Positions 26,653 to 34,374 of a stretch of DNA of 35,889 bases are shown here, one piece after another (positions within the stretch are counted from its first letter, which is position 1; every line of letters starts with the position of its first letter). Source of the stretch: an uncultured Prevotellaceae bacterium (GTDB lineage: Bacteria; Bacteroidota; Bacteroidia; Bacteroidales; Bacteroidaceae). The translations under genes were made by a program, and so were the position numbers. The notes under the pieces were generated by a model. It was not told the DNA's origin. It saw only the letters and a program-made list of their open reading frames with translations, and ran no database searches. The DNA is taken from contig ONGG01000032.1 of assembly GCA_900317305.1 (NCBI GenBank), positions 1-35,889 on the forward strand, given 5' to 3'.

Positions 26653-27864
26653 ATGAAGAAAAACAAACACCTTTTTATCATACTCCTGGGACTGCTGTGC
26701 TGGCAACAGTATGGAAACGCCACCGACTTTGTCGTAAATGGCGTGACTTACCATGTGCTCTCGTCTTCAGATAAGACAGTGGAAGTGATACGCAACGACA
26801 CGCTGCCCTACACCGGAAAACTAACCCTGCCAAGCACCGTCAGGAACGGCGCGACAACCTATACTACGACAGCGATAGGCGATGGGGCCTTCCTTTATGC
26901 CGACCAACTGCAAGAGGTGGCCCTTCCCAATAGTGTGAAGCGCATCGGCGAAAGGGCTTTCTATGGTTGTGCAAAACTCGAACAAGCCAATATTTGCCCA
27001 GGCATAGACAGCATCGGACATTATGCCTTCACCGACTGCAAGAGCCTTACGAGACTTGACTTTCCCTCCTCGCTCGTCTATATAGGAAGAGCCGCTTTCA
27101 AGGGATGCAGCCTCATTCAACAAATACACGTTGACAACACACAGCCTCCATCGTTGTCGGGCAGTGGTATCATGGACAGTTTCGCCGGCACCAACCGTTC
27201 CAGCATTGTGGTAACCGTACCCCAGGGGTGTGCCAAGGTCTACCATGAGGCAAAAGGATGGTCGCTTTTCGCTCATATCACCGACAACACCTTGTCGGCA
27301 GACGACGTGCTCCTCTCGATAGCCATAAAAGGCGATGGATGCATCGTATACAACAATGAAGAGATGACAGACGGGAATACCATCACGTTGCCACGAGGAC
27401 AAAAGGTAGAACTGGTCGTGAAGGCAGGAGAGGACCATGTCCTGCAGCATGTTTATCTGAACGACGAAGACCATGTCGGCAGCATGCGCGGCGATACGCT
27501 TGCCTGTCAGGCCCTCACCAGAAACACACTGGTAGTGGCTGTTTTCGCAGAGCGCGCCCCCTACATCACCCTTTGCCAAGGTGAAAACGGGAGTGTGCAA
27601 ATTGACGTTGACGAAGGCCGCCCCGTGACCTTACATATCAGGCCCAATGAGGGGTGGAACATCAATAAAGTGATGGTTGACGATGAGAACGTAACCGACC
27701 AACTGGACAGCGACAACACGCTGACGATAGAGGAGGTTCACAGCGGCATGAATGTCGACGTGATATTGGAGAACGGCCATATAATCAGAGGCGACATCAA
27801 CAACGACAATTATGTGAACATGTTGGATGTGACAGAAATCATCAACATCATCCTAGGCAAATAA
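26653..27864 (+). CDS. BspA-like leucine-rich repeat protein with dockerin-like C-terminus
   Basis: A 403-residue secreted protein. The start at 26653 gives the signal peptide MKKNKHLFIILLGLLCWQQY (cleavage near GNA). Residues about 25-185 hold LRR_5/BspA-type repeats (GDGAFLYADQLQEVALPNSV, RIGERAFYGCAKLEQ, SIGHYAFTDCKSLTRL, YIGRAAFKGCSLI). Two beta domains follow (about 225-290 and 300-375, CQGENGSVQIDVDEG and GWNINKVMVDDENV), similar to bacterial beta-repeat stalks. The last 25 residues (RGDINNDNYVNMLDVTEIIN then IILGK) match one dockerin-type calcium-binding repeat. BspA proteins act in adhesion; the role here is unknown. The phosphatase gene follows after 16 bases. Confidence 0.85.
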   Translation: MKKNKHLFIILLGLLCWQQYGNATDFVVNGVTYHVLSSSDKTVEVIRNDTLPYTGKLTLPSTVRNGATTYTTTAIGDGAFLYADQLQEVALPNSVKRIGERAFYGCAKLEQANICPGIDSIGHYAFTDCKSLTRLDFPSSLVYIGRAAFKGCSLIQQIHVDNTQPPSLSGSGIMDSFAGTNRSSIVVTVPQGCAKVYHEAKGWSLFAHITDNTLSADDVLLSIAIKGDGCIVYNNEEMTDGNTITLPRGQKVELVVKAGEDHVLQHVYLNDEDHVGSMRGDTLACQALTRNTLVVAVFAERAPYITLCQGENGSVQIDVDEGRPVTLHIRPNEGWNINKVMVDDENVTDQLDSDNTLTIEEVHSGMNVDVILENGHIIRGDINNDNYVNMLDVTEIINIILGK

Positions 27865-27880
27865 ATGAAAAAACAAAGGT

Positions 27881-29140
27881 ATGAATAGAATCCTTGTTCT
27901 TATCACGGTTTTCTCGCTGTTCTTCCTGAGCAGCCGGAGTCAGACAGCCCGTGAGGAGATTGCCGACAACGTGCTTCTCTCGGGCCACTACATCACAGCC
28001 TACCCCGGTCCGCTTCAAGACACGCTCTCGCCTGCCCCTGCCGGCAAGAAGCCTTTCTACATCAGTCATTACGGACGGCACGGGTCGCGCTGGATGAACA
28101 ACGCCACTTTCTACAATAAGCCCATCGACATTCTGCAAGCCGCCGAAGGACAAGGAGTGCTCAGCGCCTTTGGCAAAAAAATACTCACAGGCCTTAAAGC
28201 CATCGCCAACGACGCCGACGGGCGTTACGAGGAGCTGTCGCCAGTCGGGACGCGGCAGTGGCAAGGGATTGGGAGAAGGATGGCAAAGAATTTCCCTGAG
28301 GTGTTCGGCGATGGCACCCTCGTCGATGCCCGCAGCACCGTCTACACCCGTTGCATCCTTTCGATGTCGGGCGCTGTGATGGAACTGAAAGCGTTCAATC
28401 CGAAACTGAGGATAGAAGAGAGAGCCAGCGAACAGGACATGCCATTCCTGCTCTCTGGATTCTATAGCAATGCTTCGGCCGTAAGAGACGCTGATGTTCC
28501 CCGGACCATCACCTCTAAATCCATCACTGAACCAAAGATACACAGCCTTCGCGTAGCGCGTGAGCTCATCTCCGACATCAACTACATCAAGGAGAATGTG
28601 GATACCACCGACCTTTTCAATTCGCTTTTCTCAGTGATTTCGTCGGTGCAGAACAGCGATTTGGGCGACAGTCTTTCGTTGTACGACATCTTCACCGACG
28701 AGGAACTGTATGAAGGCTGGAGGGTGATGAATGTGAAATCATACAACAGTTACCATAAAGGAACAAAAGCCAAGACACTGCTCAACCGCTTGGTTGAGGA
28801 TGCCAACGAGGCCATTGCCAAAGGTGGCATTGCCGCGCATCTGCGTTTTGGTCATGAGATCGTGCTGCTGCCTTCCGTCTGCCTGATGGGACTGAACGAC
28901 CTGGACCATGACTGGAACACGGCCGATGAAATAGAGGCTGCCGGATGGAGGAACTACCACATCTATCCCATGGCCGGCAATTTTCAAGTGATATTCTACC
29001 GCTCAGACGACAACGACCCTGATGTGCTGGTGAAGATCCTGCTGAATGAGAAAGAAGCCACCCTACCCTTGCCTACCGACAATGCTCCTTATTATCACTG
29101 GAGCGACGTGAGGGACTTTTGGCTTTCAAGAGCAAAATAA
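27881..29140 (+). CDS. Secreted histidine-type phosphatase (MINPP-like)
   Basis: A 419-residue exported histidine phosphatase of branch 2. Signal peptide MNRILVLITVFSLFFLSS. The catalytic motif is RHGSR (Arg66, nucleophile His67) in ISHYGRHGSRW. The C-terminal partner is RFGHEI with His325-Glu326, where classical acid phosphatases have HD. Glu at this place is as in multiple inositol polyphosphate phosphatases (HAE), so phytate or another phosphate ester outside the cytoplasm is a plausible substrate. It is cotranscribed with the BspA-like gene and followed by a perfect hairpin. Family firm, substrate inferred. Confidence 0.85.
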   Translation: MNRILVLITVFSLFFLSSRSQTAREEIADNVLLSGHYITAYPGPLQDTLSPAPAGKKPFYISHYGRHGSRWMNNATFYNKPIDILQAAEGQGVLSAFGKKILTGLKAIANDADGRYEELSPVGTRQWQGIGRRMAKNFPEVFGDGTLVDARSTVYTRCILSMSGAVMELKAFNPKLRIEERASEQDMPFLLSGFYSNASAVRDADVPRTITSKSITEPKIHSLRVARELISDINYIKENVDTTDLFNSLFSVISSVQNSDLGDSLSLYDIFTDEELYEGWRVMNVKSYNSYHKGTKAKTLLNRLVEDANEAIAKGGIAAHLRFGHEIVLLPSVCLMGLNDLDHDWNTADEIEAAGWRNYHIYPMAGNFQVIFYRSDDNDPDVLVKILLNEKEATLPLPTDNAPYYHWSDVRDFWLSRAK

Positions 29141-29207
29141 CTACAGGAAGTTTCGCTTTCGCCCAACTTCTTATCTCCTTTCAACTTGAAAAGCAGAACC
29201 AAGTATA

Positions 29208-29246
29208 AATCCCCAAAAGTGACATTTCGGCTCACTTTTGGGGATT
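29208..29246. terminator. Bidirectional terminator between convergent genes
   Basis: AATCCCCAAAAGTGA and TCACTTTTGGGGATT form a perfect 15-bp stem with a 9-base loop, between the phosphatase and reductase stop codons. The A/T at the stem ends gives a short T tract in either direction. Confidence 0.85.
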
Positions 29247-29268
29247 CTTCATATCAGGACGGCAGGCA

Positions 29269-30645
29269 TCAGCCCCGCCCAAGGGTCTCTACGATGCGGG
29301 CCATCTGGTTGGGGATACGTATCTGCTGCGGGCACTTCGAGAGGCACTCCTCGCAGTCCTGACAACTATGGGCCCATGTCTTGGCGTCGGGAAGGGCTTT
29401 CTTAAAGCCCTCGGCAAACTGCTGGCGGCGCTGGGCGAAATCGGCGGCATCGGGAGCGGGCAGCGGGATAATCTTCTCACGTACGGCCTCGTTGTAATAA
29501 GCGAAATTAGCAGGGATGTTGACGCCAAACGGACAAGGCATACAATACTCGCAGGTGGTGCAGGGAATCGTGGGCACACCGGCAATCTTGTCGGCCATGG
29601 CAGCCATGAGCGTATTCTCGGCATCGGTGCATGGGTCGAGCGGCGAGAAGGTGGCAATATTCTCCACCACATGGTCCATCCTGTTCATACCACTCAGGGC
29701 GGTGAGCACATTGGGATGCGAACCCACCCAGCGGAACGCCCAGCGGGCAGGACTGTCGTCGGGCCGCATGGCCTTGAGCTCCTGCTCCACCTCGGCGGGC
29801 ACCTTGGCAAGCCCTCCACCACGGAGAGGCTCCATAAGCACACACTGCACTCCGGTCTTCTCGCACTTGTTGTAGAGATACTCGGCATCGGCATCATGGC
29901 GGCGTCCGCCACGGATGGAGGCATGGCGCCAGTCAAGATAGTTCATCTGTATCTGCACGAAGTCCCAATGGTAGTCGTCCTGATGGTCGAGCAGCCAGTC
30001 GAAGGCACTCACGTCGCCATGATAGGAGAAGCCCAGATGGCGAATGCGCCCCGCCTTGCGCTCAGCAAGCAAGAAGTCGAGGAGTCCGTTGTCGAGAAAC
30101 CTGCTGTGTAGGTTCTCCACTCCTCCACCACCAATAGCGTGAAGCAGATAATAGTCGATGTGGTCGACCTTCAGCCGCTCGAACGACTTCAGGTACATCT
30201 CCTTCGCCTTGTTGAAATCCCATAGGCTGGGGTTCTGGTTCGACATCTTCGTGGCTACATAGTATTTGTCGCGAGGATGACGTGAGAGGGCATTGCCCAT
30301 GAGCACTTCCGACTGCCCTCCCATATACATGGGTGCAGTGTCGAAATAGTTGACGCCATGAGCAATGGCATAGTCCACCATCTCGTTCACCTTGTCTTGG
30401 TCGTTGGGCAAGCGCATCATGCCAAATCCCAGCAGCGACACCTGTTCGTTGGTACCATGCAGCACACGATAGGTCATGCGCACAGGCTCATCGTCCTTTC
30501 CTGGCACGATGAACGGTTTGTTGGCCGGACGGGCAAGTGCGCCAATGGGCTCAAGGGCCATCATGGCCATAGCCGAACCGGCCCCTATACCCAAGCGACG
30601 CAAGAAAGCGCGACGGCCAAGGTCTGTGTTTTTCTTCTTATCCAT
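29269..30645 (-). CDS. Tat-exported Fe-S aldo/keto reductase
   Basis: A 458-residue aldo/keto reductase with a ferredoxin-like tail. The start at 30645 gives a twin-arginine signal (Arg11-Arg12 in GRRAFLRRLGIGAG), implying export with cofactors bound. The catalytic tetrad is Asp102, Tyr107 (FDTAPMY), Lys133 (VATK) and His169 (YLLHAIG). After the barrel, CTTCEYCMPCP and CQDCEECLSKCP are two cysteine sets that fit [4Fe-4S] binding. The frame is open up to 30756, but that extension translates the upstream repeat and promoter and should not be annotated. This family is widespread in anaerobes; the substrate is unknown. Confidence 0.88.
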   Translation of the reverse strand: MDKKKNTDLGRRAFLRRLGIGAGSAMAMMALEPIGALARPANKPFIVPGKDDEPVRMTYRVLHGTNEQVSLLGFGMMRLPNDQDKVNEMVDYAIAHGVNYFDTAPMYMGGQSEVLMGNALSRHPRDKYYVATKMSNQNPSLWDFNKAKEMYLKSFERLKVDHIDYYLLHAIGGGGVENLHSRFLDNGLLDFLLAERKAGRIRHLGFSYHGDVSAFDWLLDHQDDYHWDFVQIQMNYLDWRHASIRGGRRHDADAEYLYNKCEKTGVQCVLMEPLRGGGLAKVPAEVEQELKAMRPDDSPARWAFRWVGSHPNVLTALSGMNRMDHVVENIATFSPLDPCTDAENTLMAAMADKIAGVPTIPCTTCEYCMPCPFGVNIPANFAYYNEAVREKIIPLPAPDAADFAQRRQQFAEGFKKALPDAKTWAHSCQDCEECLSKCPQQIRIPNQMARIVETLGRG

Positions 30646-30686
30646 GGTTGAATTGTATATAGTGTTAATGTTCTCCTTTCCCGCCA

Positions 30687-30717
30687 CAAATATAGTGAAA
30701 GCCGAAGACAATACAAA
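30687..30717 (-). promoter_or_regulatory. Promoter of the aldo/keto reductase gene, inside the repeat
   Basis: On the minus strand: TTTG (30717-30714), 19 bases, TATATTTG (30694-30687). The -33 element and spacer belong to the repeat array, and the arrangement CGGCTTTCACTATATTTG is identical to that before the gene at 8283. Confidence 0.8.
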
Positions 30718-30900
30718 ACAAATATCGAAGATTTTGTTTTTATTGTTGAGGCGCATCCTTATTCGCCACGAAGTGGCAAATTAGTGAAAGCCGAAGACAA
30801 TACAAAACAAATATCGAAGATTTTGTTTTTATTGTTGAGGCGCATCCTATATTCGCCACGAAGTGGCAAATGATTGAAAGCCGAAGACAATACAAAAAAA
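30691..30900 (-). repeat. Tandem 89-90 bp repeat, two full copies and a partial third
   Basis: Units repeat at 89 and 90 bases (GAAAGCCGAAGACAATACAA at 30697, 30786 and 30876). Each full unit has the hairpin ATTCGCCAC-GAA-GTGGCAAAT (30761-30781, 30851-30871). It is the same family as 8047-8254, in the opposite orientation on the window but the same orientation relative to the gene it serves. The hairpin stems differ between the two arrays by two compensated base pairs. Frames open across it give cysteine-rich pseudo-peptides and are not genes. Confidence 0.9.
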
Positions 30901-30927
30901 ATTCGGTGCCACACGCCTGTGGCACCG
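30894..30927 (-). terminator. Terminator of the putative small RNA
   Basis: CGGTGCCACA and TGTGGCACCG form a perfect 10-bp stem around a 4-base loop. On the minus strand it is followed by AA and eight T residues. There is no T tract on the plus strand. Confidence 0.85.
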
Positions 30928-31077
30928 CTTGTAATCAATATGCTGATGGATTCTAAATTATCAATTTACCACCATGCAAATCAACACTACCATACTAACC
31001 TAAAACCTAATAACCTAAAATAAACCTAAATATATGAATCAAAACCATGTGTCTTCTATTTCACTTGTTGTCTTTTG
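30894..31077 (-). ncRNA. Putative small RNA of about 180 bases
   Basis: A complete promoter (below) and a strong terminator bracket this stretch on the minus strand, with no frame beyond 13 codons between them. The RNA has four closely spaced TTAGGTT/TAGGTT words (about 31030-30990), an unusual low-complexity run. It may be a regulatory RNA, or the relic of a gene whose coding part was lost, since its promoter is homologous to that of the PepSY-like gene. Not a family that I recognise. Confidence 0.55.
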
Positions 31078-31172
31078 ACATTGCAAAGATACCACCAGTT
31101 TTGCCCTCGTCCCAAACATTTTTCCACAAAACATCAAAAACGCATCAGACCATGAATGAAATATCAGACAAA
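31068..31172 (-). promoter_or_regulatory. Promoter module of the putative small RNA, homologous to that of the PepSY-like gene
   Basis: On the minus strand: TTTG (31116-31113), 21 bases, TATCTTTG (31091-31084), then CAATGTCAAAAGACAA. Two GTCTGAT boxes lie upstream, 19 bases apart, as in the PepSY promoter (3960-4063). A third box, GTCCGAT, is on the plus strand near 31196-31202, pointing toward the alcohol dehydrogenase gene. The rest of the gap to 31316 is AT-rich and shows nothing else. Confidence 0.7.
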
Positions 31173-31316
31173 TACCAGAATCGCTTGGTTTTTTTGTCCG
31201 ATTTCACCTAAAAAACCCATTTTCAAAGTCCTTTTGGCTACCGAACATCATGAAACAGCGGGGGCTAAACCATAACTTTTTATCCGCCATGCATAAGGAT
31301 TTCCCTTTTTTTTATT

Positions 31317-31324
31317 TAATTTTG
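31317..31324 (+). promoter_or_regulatory. Probable -7 element of the alcohol dehydrogenase gene
   Basis: TAATTTTG, 67 bases before the start codon, preceded by a T run; no TTTG is seen at 19-21 bases. A GTCCGAT box lies about 115 bases upstream. Confidence 0.45.
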
Positions 31325-31391
31325 TGGCAACTATCAGCATAACTGCAAAATGAGGATGCATATCATTACAACTCTATAAATCAAAAAGACA

Positions 31392-32576
31392 ATGAAAGAC
31401 TTCAATTACTACGCACCCACAGAAGTGGTGTTCGGCAAACAGTCGGAAGAGCAAGTCGCAATGCTCACGAAGAAATATGGTGGCACGAAAGTGCTGGTTC
31501 ACTATGGTGGCTCAAGCGCCAAGCGCTCGGGACTGCTCGACAAGATTTGCGGTCTGCTTGGCGAGGGTGGCATCGACTACGTCACCCTTGGCGGCGTGGT
31601 GCCCAACCCAAGGCTTTCGAAAGTGAACGAGGGTATAGCCCTGTGCCGCAACGAGAAGGTAGACTTCATCCTGGCCGTGGGTGGCGGCAGCGTCATCGAC
31701 TCGGCCAAGGCCATCGCCTATGGCACCTGTTTCGATGGCGATGTATGGGACATCTATCTGGGCAAGGCCACGCCCACCACAATGCTGCCCGTAGCCTCGG
31801 TGCTCACCATCCCCGCAGCAGGAAGCGAGATGAGCGAGGCCAGTGTCATCACCAATGAGGACGGCGATGTGAAGCTTGGCTACTCCAACGACATGTCCCG
31901 GCCCAAGTTCGCCATCATGAACCCCGAGCGCACCTTCACCTTGCCGCCCTACCAGACGGCCGCCGGTGTCACCGACATGATGATGCACACCATGGAGCGC
32001 TATTTCACCAAAGACGACGACATGACGCTTACCAGCCAACTGGCCGAGGCGGTGCTGCGTACGATGAAAGACTGCGTGTTTGCAGTATTGAAAGACCCCA
32101 ACGACTACCGCAACCGTGCACAGATCATGTGGGGAGGAAGTGTGGCGCACAATGGTCTCACAGGATGTGGCGTGAGCGATGACTGGGCTACCCACCAACT
32201 GGAGCATGAGTTGAGCGGCATGTTCGATGTCACCCATGGCGCCGGCCTGGCTGCCATCTGGCCCAGTTGGGCCCGCTACGTGCTGCACGAGAACCTGAGC
32301 CGGTTTGTACGCTTCGCCGTGAACGTGATGGATGTGCCCAACGACTTCACCGACCCCGAGGGCACCGCCCTGAAGGGTATCGAAGCCATGGAGTGCTTCT
32401 ACCACGCCATCGGCATGCCCACGAACATCCGTGAACTGATAGGCCGCGACATCACCGACGATGAGATCAAGGAGATGGTGCGCAAATGCAGCCGCGACAA
32501 CACCATCACCTGCGGCTGTCTGAAGGTGCTTCATGCCGACGACATGGAGGCTATCTACCGCATGGCACGAGGATAG
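31392..32576 (+). CDS. Iron-containing alcohol dehydrogenase (BdhA/YqhD type)
   Basis: A 394-residue cytoplasmic group III alcohol dehydrogenase. The N-terminal dinucleotide domain has GGGSVIDSAKAIAYG (97-111). Metal ligands are Asp195 and His199 (TDMMMH), His268 and His282 (THGAGLAAIW), one residue off the four ligands of E. coli YqhD. Such enzymes use NAD(P)H to reduce butanal and other aldehydes and help in redox balance or aldehyde detoxification. It is monocistronic, with a hairpin terminator 34 bases after the stop. The physiological substrate is unknown. Confidence 0.92.
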   Translation: MKDFNYYAPTEVVFGKQSEEQVAMLTKKYGGTKVLVHYGGSSAKRSGLLDKICGLLGEGGIDYVTLGGVVPNPRLSKVNEGIALCRNEKVDFILAVGGGSVIDSAKAIAYGTCFDGDVWDIYLGKATPTTMLPVASVLTIPAAGSEMSEASVITNEDGDVKLGYSNDMSRPKFAIMNPERTFTLPPYQTAAGVTDMMMHTMERYFTKDDDMTLTSQLAEAVLRTMKDCVFAVLKDPNDYRNRAQIMWGGSVAHNGLTGCGVSDDWATHQLEHELSGMFDVTHGAGLAAIWPSWARYVLHENLSRFVRFAVNVMDVPNDFTDPEGTALKGIEAMECFYHAIGMPTNIRELIGRDITDDEIKEMVRKCSRDNTITCGCLKVLHADDMEAIYRMARG

Positions 32577-32610
32577 GCCATCGGGCTGATACCAGCGTGT
32601 GATAAAACGC

Positions 32611-32648
32611 AAGTGTCCACAACCCAACAAAATGGTTTGTGGACACTT
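32611..32648 (+). terminator. Terminator of the alcohol dehydrogenase gene
   Basis: AAGTGTCCACAA and TTGTGGACACTT form a perfect 12-bp stem with a 14-base loop, followed by TTTCATT. Confidence 0.85.
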
Positions 32649-32689
32649 TTCATTATGTATAATGTACTCCACTTTCGCAAGTTTGGAGG

Positions 32690-32800
32690 AGTTCAGGAGT
32701 CACACGCATCTATTACGTTCGCACCGGCACCAATTGGGTGAAGGTCTACAACCGCGAAAAAGCATACCTAGGCTATGTGGCTGCCTCCAGGGTGAGATAA
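32690..32800 (+). pseudogene. C-terminal remnant of a bacterial SH3-domain gene
   Basis: One frame reads RIYYVRTGTNWVKVYNREKA then YLGYVAASRVR and stops at 32800. This is the C-terminal half of a bacterial SH3 fold (VRTGTNWVKVY, LGYVAASR). Upstream the frame reaches the dehydrogenase terminator with no start codon or promoter, so the front of the gene is missing. A perfect terminator 24 bases further on (32825-32860) would have served it. It is most likely a deletion remnant. Confidence 0.6.
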
Positions 32801-32824
32801 ATTGGAAACAGGCAACTGCACCAG

Positions 32825-32860
32825 TCGGCCACGCCCTGTCGGATGACAGGGCGTGGCCGA
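32825..32860 (+). terminator. Perfect 16-bp hairpin terminator
   Basis: TCGGCCACGCCCTGTC and GACAGGGCGTGGCCGA pair perfectly around GGAT, followed by TTTGGATTTT. It stands behind the SH3 remnant. Confidence 0.8.
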
Positions 32861-33197
32861 TTTGGATTTTCTACATTCTGCGCTGCTACATGGCAGCAAG
32901 AGATGTGCAAAGATATGAAATAATCGTGAATTATCAGCTATGAAACGATCTACAGAGTAAAAAGTGAATCACGGGAACCGTCTCTCTAATCCCGATTTCT
33001 ATCTCACAACAAGAAAGATGAACCATTTGAGTATGCGAGAGCAAAAAGAATTCATTCATTTTGCCGAGCGTGAGAATGGCCGGATAAAATCCAAGTAAAA
33101 ATGAAAAAAGTTGGCGTTTTCGTAAAAAAACGATAGGTTTGAAGTGTCTTATAATCAGATGTGCCCCAATACGGGGAGCTAATTTGGATTGACTGAT
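32861..33197 (+). other. Gap before the sigma factor gene, no gene seen
   Basis: No coding frame or strong structure is seen. A minus-strand TATCTTTG (32915-32908) has no -33 partner. A weak TAATTTGG lies near 33179-33186, 12 bases before the sigma-factor start, and may be its -7 element with one mismatch or an ECF-type autoregulated promoter. Confidence 0.5.
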
Positions 33198-33680
33198 ATG
33201 CTTGAACATGGATATATAGAGCAACTTTTCCGCCAAAACTACAGCAAGATGATCCATCTGGCCAGGGTCTTGTTGGGTAATGACGGAGAGGCAGAAGATG
33301 TGGTACAGGACATCTTCCTGCGTATCGCAGGCAGCGACATCCCGCCAAAAAGCGACAATTATCTATTGGTTGCCGTGCGAAATGCCTGCCTGAACAGGAT
33401 ACGGCAAAAACAGTTGCACGAGAAAGTGAGGAACTTGCTGCCAATAGATGCCGATGCCGACTTCCAGCCCATCGACAAAGAGCAGGAAAGGCTCGAAGAC
33501 ATTGCGGCTTTCGTGGACGGTCAAATGGAGGAACCGCACCGCAGCATCTTCCACCTCCGTTTCGATGAGGACCTGACCATAGCAGACATCGCCCGTCGGC
33601 TTGGCCTGAACCCGAACACCACCTATAAGTATCTCGCACAGTGCATGGAGTATATCAGGAAACACTTCAACATCCATTAA
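33198..33680 (+). CDS. ECF-subfamily RNA polymerase sigma factor
   Basis: A 160-residue ECF sigma factor. Region 2 (about 5-70) has YIEQLFRQNYSKMIHLARVL and the DAEDVVQDIF-type motif (here EAEDVVQDIFLRIA). Region 4 (about 105-155) has LRFDEDLTIADIARRLGLNP with the helix-turn-helix. An in-frame TTG nine bases upstream is less likely than the ATG at 33198. It is followed after 13 bases by the anti-sigma-like gene and then a receptor gene, the order used for FecI/FecR/FecA-type surface signalling. Confidence 0.92.
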   Translation: MLEHGYIEQLFRQNYSKMIHLARVLLGNDGEAEDVVQDIFLRIAGSDIPPKSDNYLLVAVRNACLNRIRQKQLHEKVRNLLPIDADADFQPIDKEQERLEDIAAFVDGQMEEPHRSIFHLRFDEDLTIADIARRLGLNPNTTYKYLAQCMEYIRKHFNIH

Positions 33681-33693
33681 AACGACAACGACT

Positions 33694-34365
33694 ATGGCAA
33701 CGACCAACGAAAACATCCGCCAACTGCTGGAAATGCTCGACCACCCCGAAGCATACACCGAGCAGGAAATCCACGACATCATCAACCGTGATGAAGATAC
33801 ACGCGAGACCTACCGCCTGATGGTGGAGGCCAAGCGTAGCAGCCGCAGCCGTCATGACGACACTCCTGTCGATGTGGATGCCGCCTGGCAGCGGTTTGCG
33901 GAGCAAAATAAAACTCAAACCTCAATTCTCAATTCTCAAATCAAAAAGATAGCCGCATCCTTCATCGGTGTGCTGCTGGTGTCGGGCATTGCCTTTGCCG
34001 CCATCCACATCGTGCGGCACTACGTGGAACAGGATATGCCAACTCCACCGCAGGAAACACAGATGGTAGAGCCGCATCAACAAGTTGCTCTTGATGACAC
34101 CGTCAAGGTGGAAACGACAGACACCATTGCACCAAGGGCCACCATGGAACCCGTTGTCTTCGACAATGTGCCATTAGAGGAGATGCTGCCAGAGATCGCC
34201 GCCCACTACGATGCCACGGTCACCTTCACCAACGACAAGGCCCGGCAACTCCGCTTCCGCTTCGTGTGGAATCCGCAGCAGGACATCGACCAAGTGGTCA
34301 ATGACCTCAACCAGTTCGAGAGTCTGACCGTCACATTGAAGGACAACCAAATCACCGTAGAGTAG
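33694..34365 (+). CDS. Short membrane anti-sigma-like protein with FecR-type C-terminal domain
   Basis: A 223-residue single-pass protein. The cytoplasmic part (1-85) is charged and helical (ENIRQLLEMLDHPEAYTEQE, DVDAAWQRFAEQ) and could hold the sigma factor. A membrane helix spans about 87-106 (AASFIGVLLVSGIAFAAIHI). The C-terminal part (about 150-223, VVFDNVPLEEMLPEIAAHYD to NQITVE) resembles the DUF4974/STN-like domain at the end of Bacteroidetes FecR proteins. The FecR domain proper, normally about 100 residues between helix and DUF4974, is missing. It sits between the sigma factor and the receptor, 9 bases before the latter. Confidence 0.75.
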   Translation: MATTNENIRQLLEMLDHPEAYTEQEIHDIINRDEDTRETYRLMVEAKRSSRSRHDDTPVDVDAAWQRFAEQNKTQTSILNSQIKKIAASFIGVLLVSGIAFAAIHIVRHYVEQDMPTPPQETQMVEPHQQVALDDTVKVETTDTIAPRATMEPVVFDNVPLEEMLPEIAAHYDATVTFTNDKARQLRFRFVWNPQQDIDQVVNDLNQFESLTVTLKDNQITVE

Positions 34366-34374
34366 CCTGCCGCC

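Noticed and set aside
26653-27864. Type IX secretion C-terminal domain on the BspA-like protein
   Set aside because: The end of the protein matches a dockerin-type calcium loop rather than the beta-sandwich and KxVxK-type end of type IX cargo.
30646-30756. Longer start for the aldo/keto reductase
   Set aside because: The extension covers the promoter and repeat; the ATG at 30645 gives the twin-arginine signal at the proper distance.
30740-30925. Small cysteine-rich proteins encoded in the repeat arrays
   Set aside because: The frames consist only of repeat sequence, change frame with the 89- and 92-base period, and lack start signals; they are likely the source of spurious gene calls.
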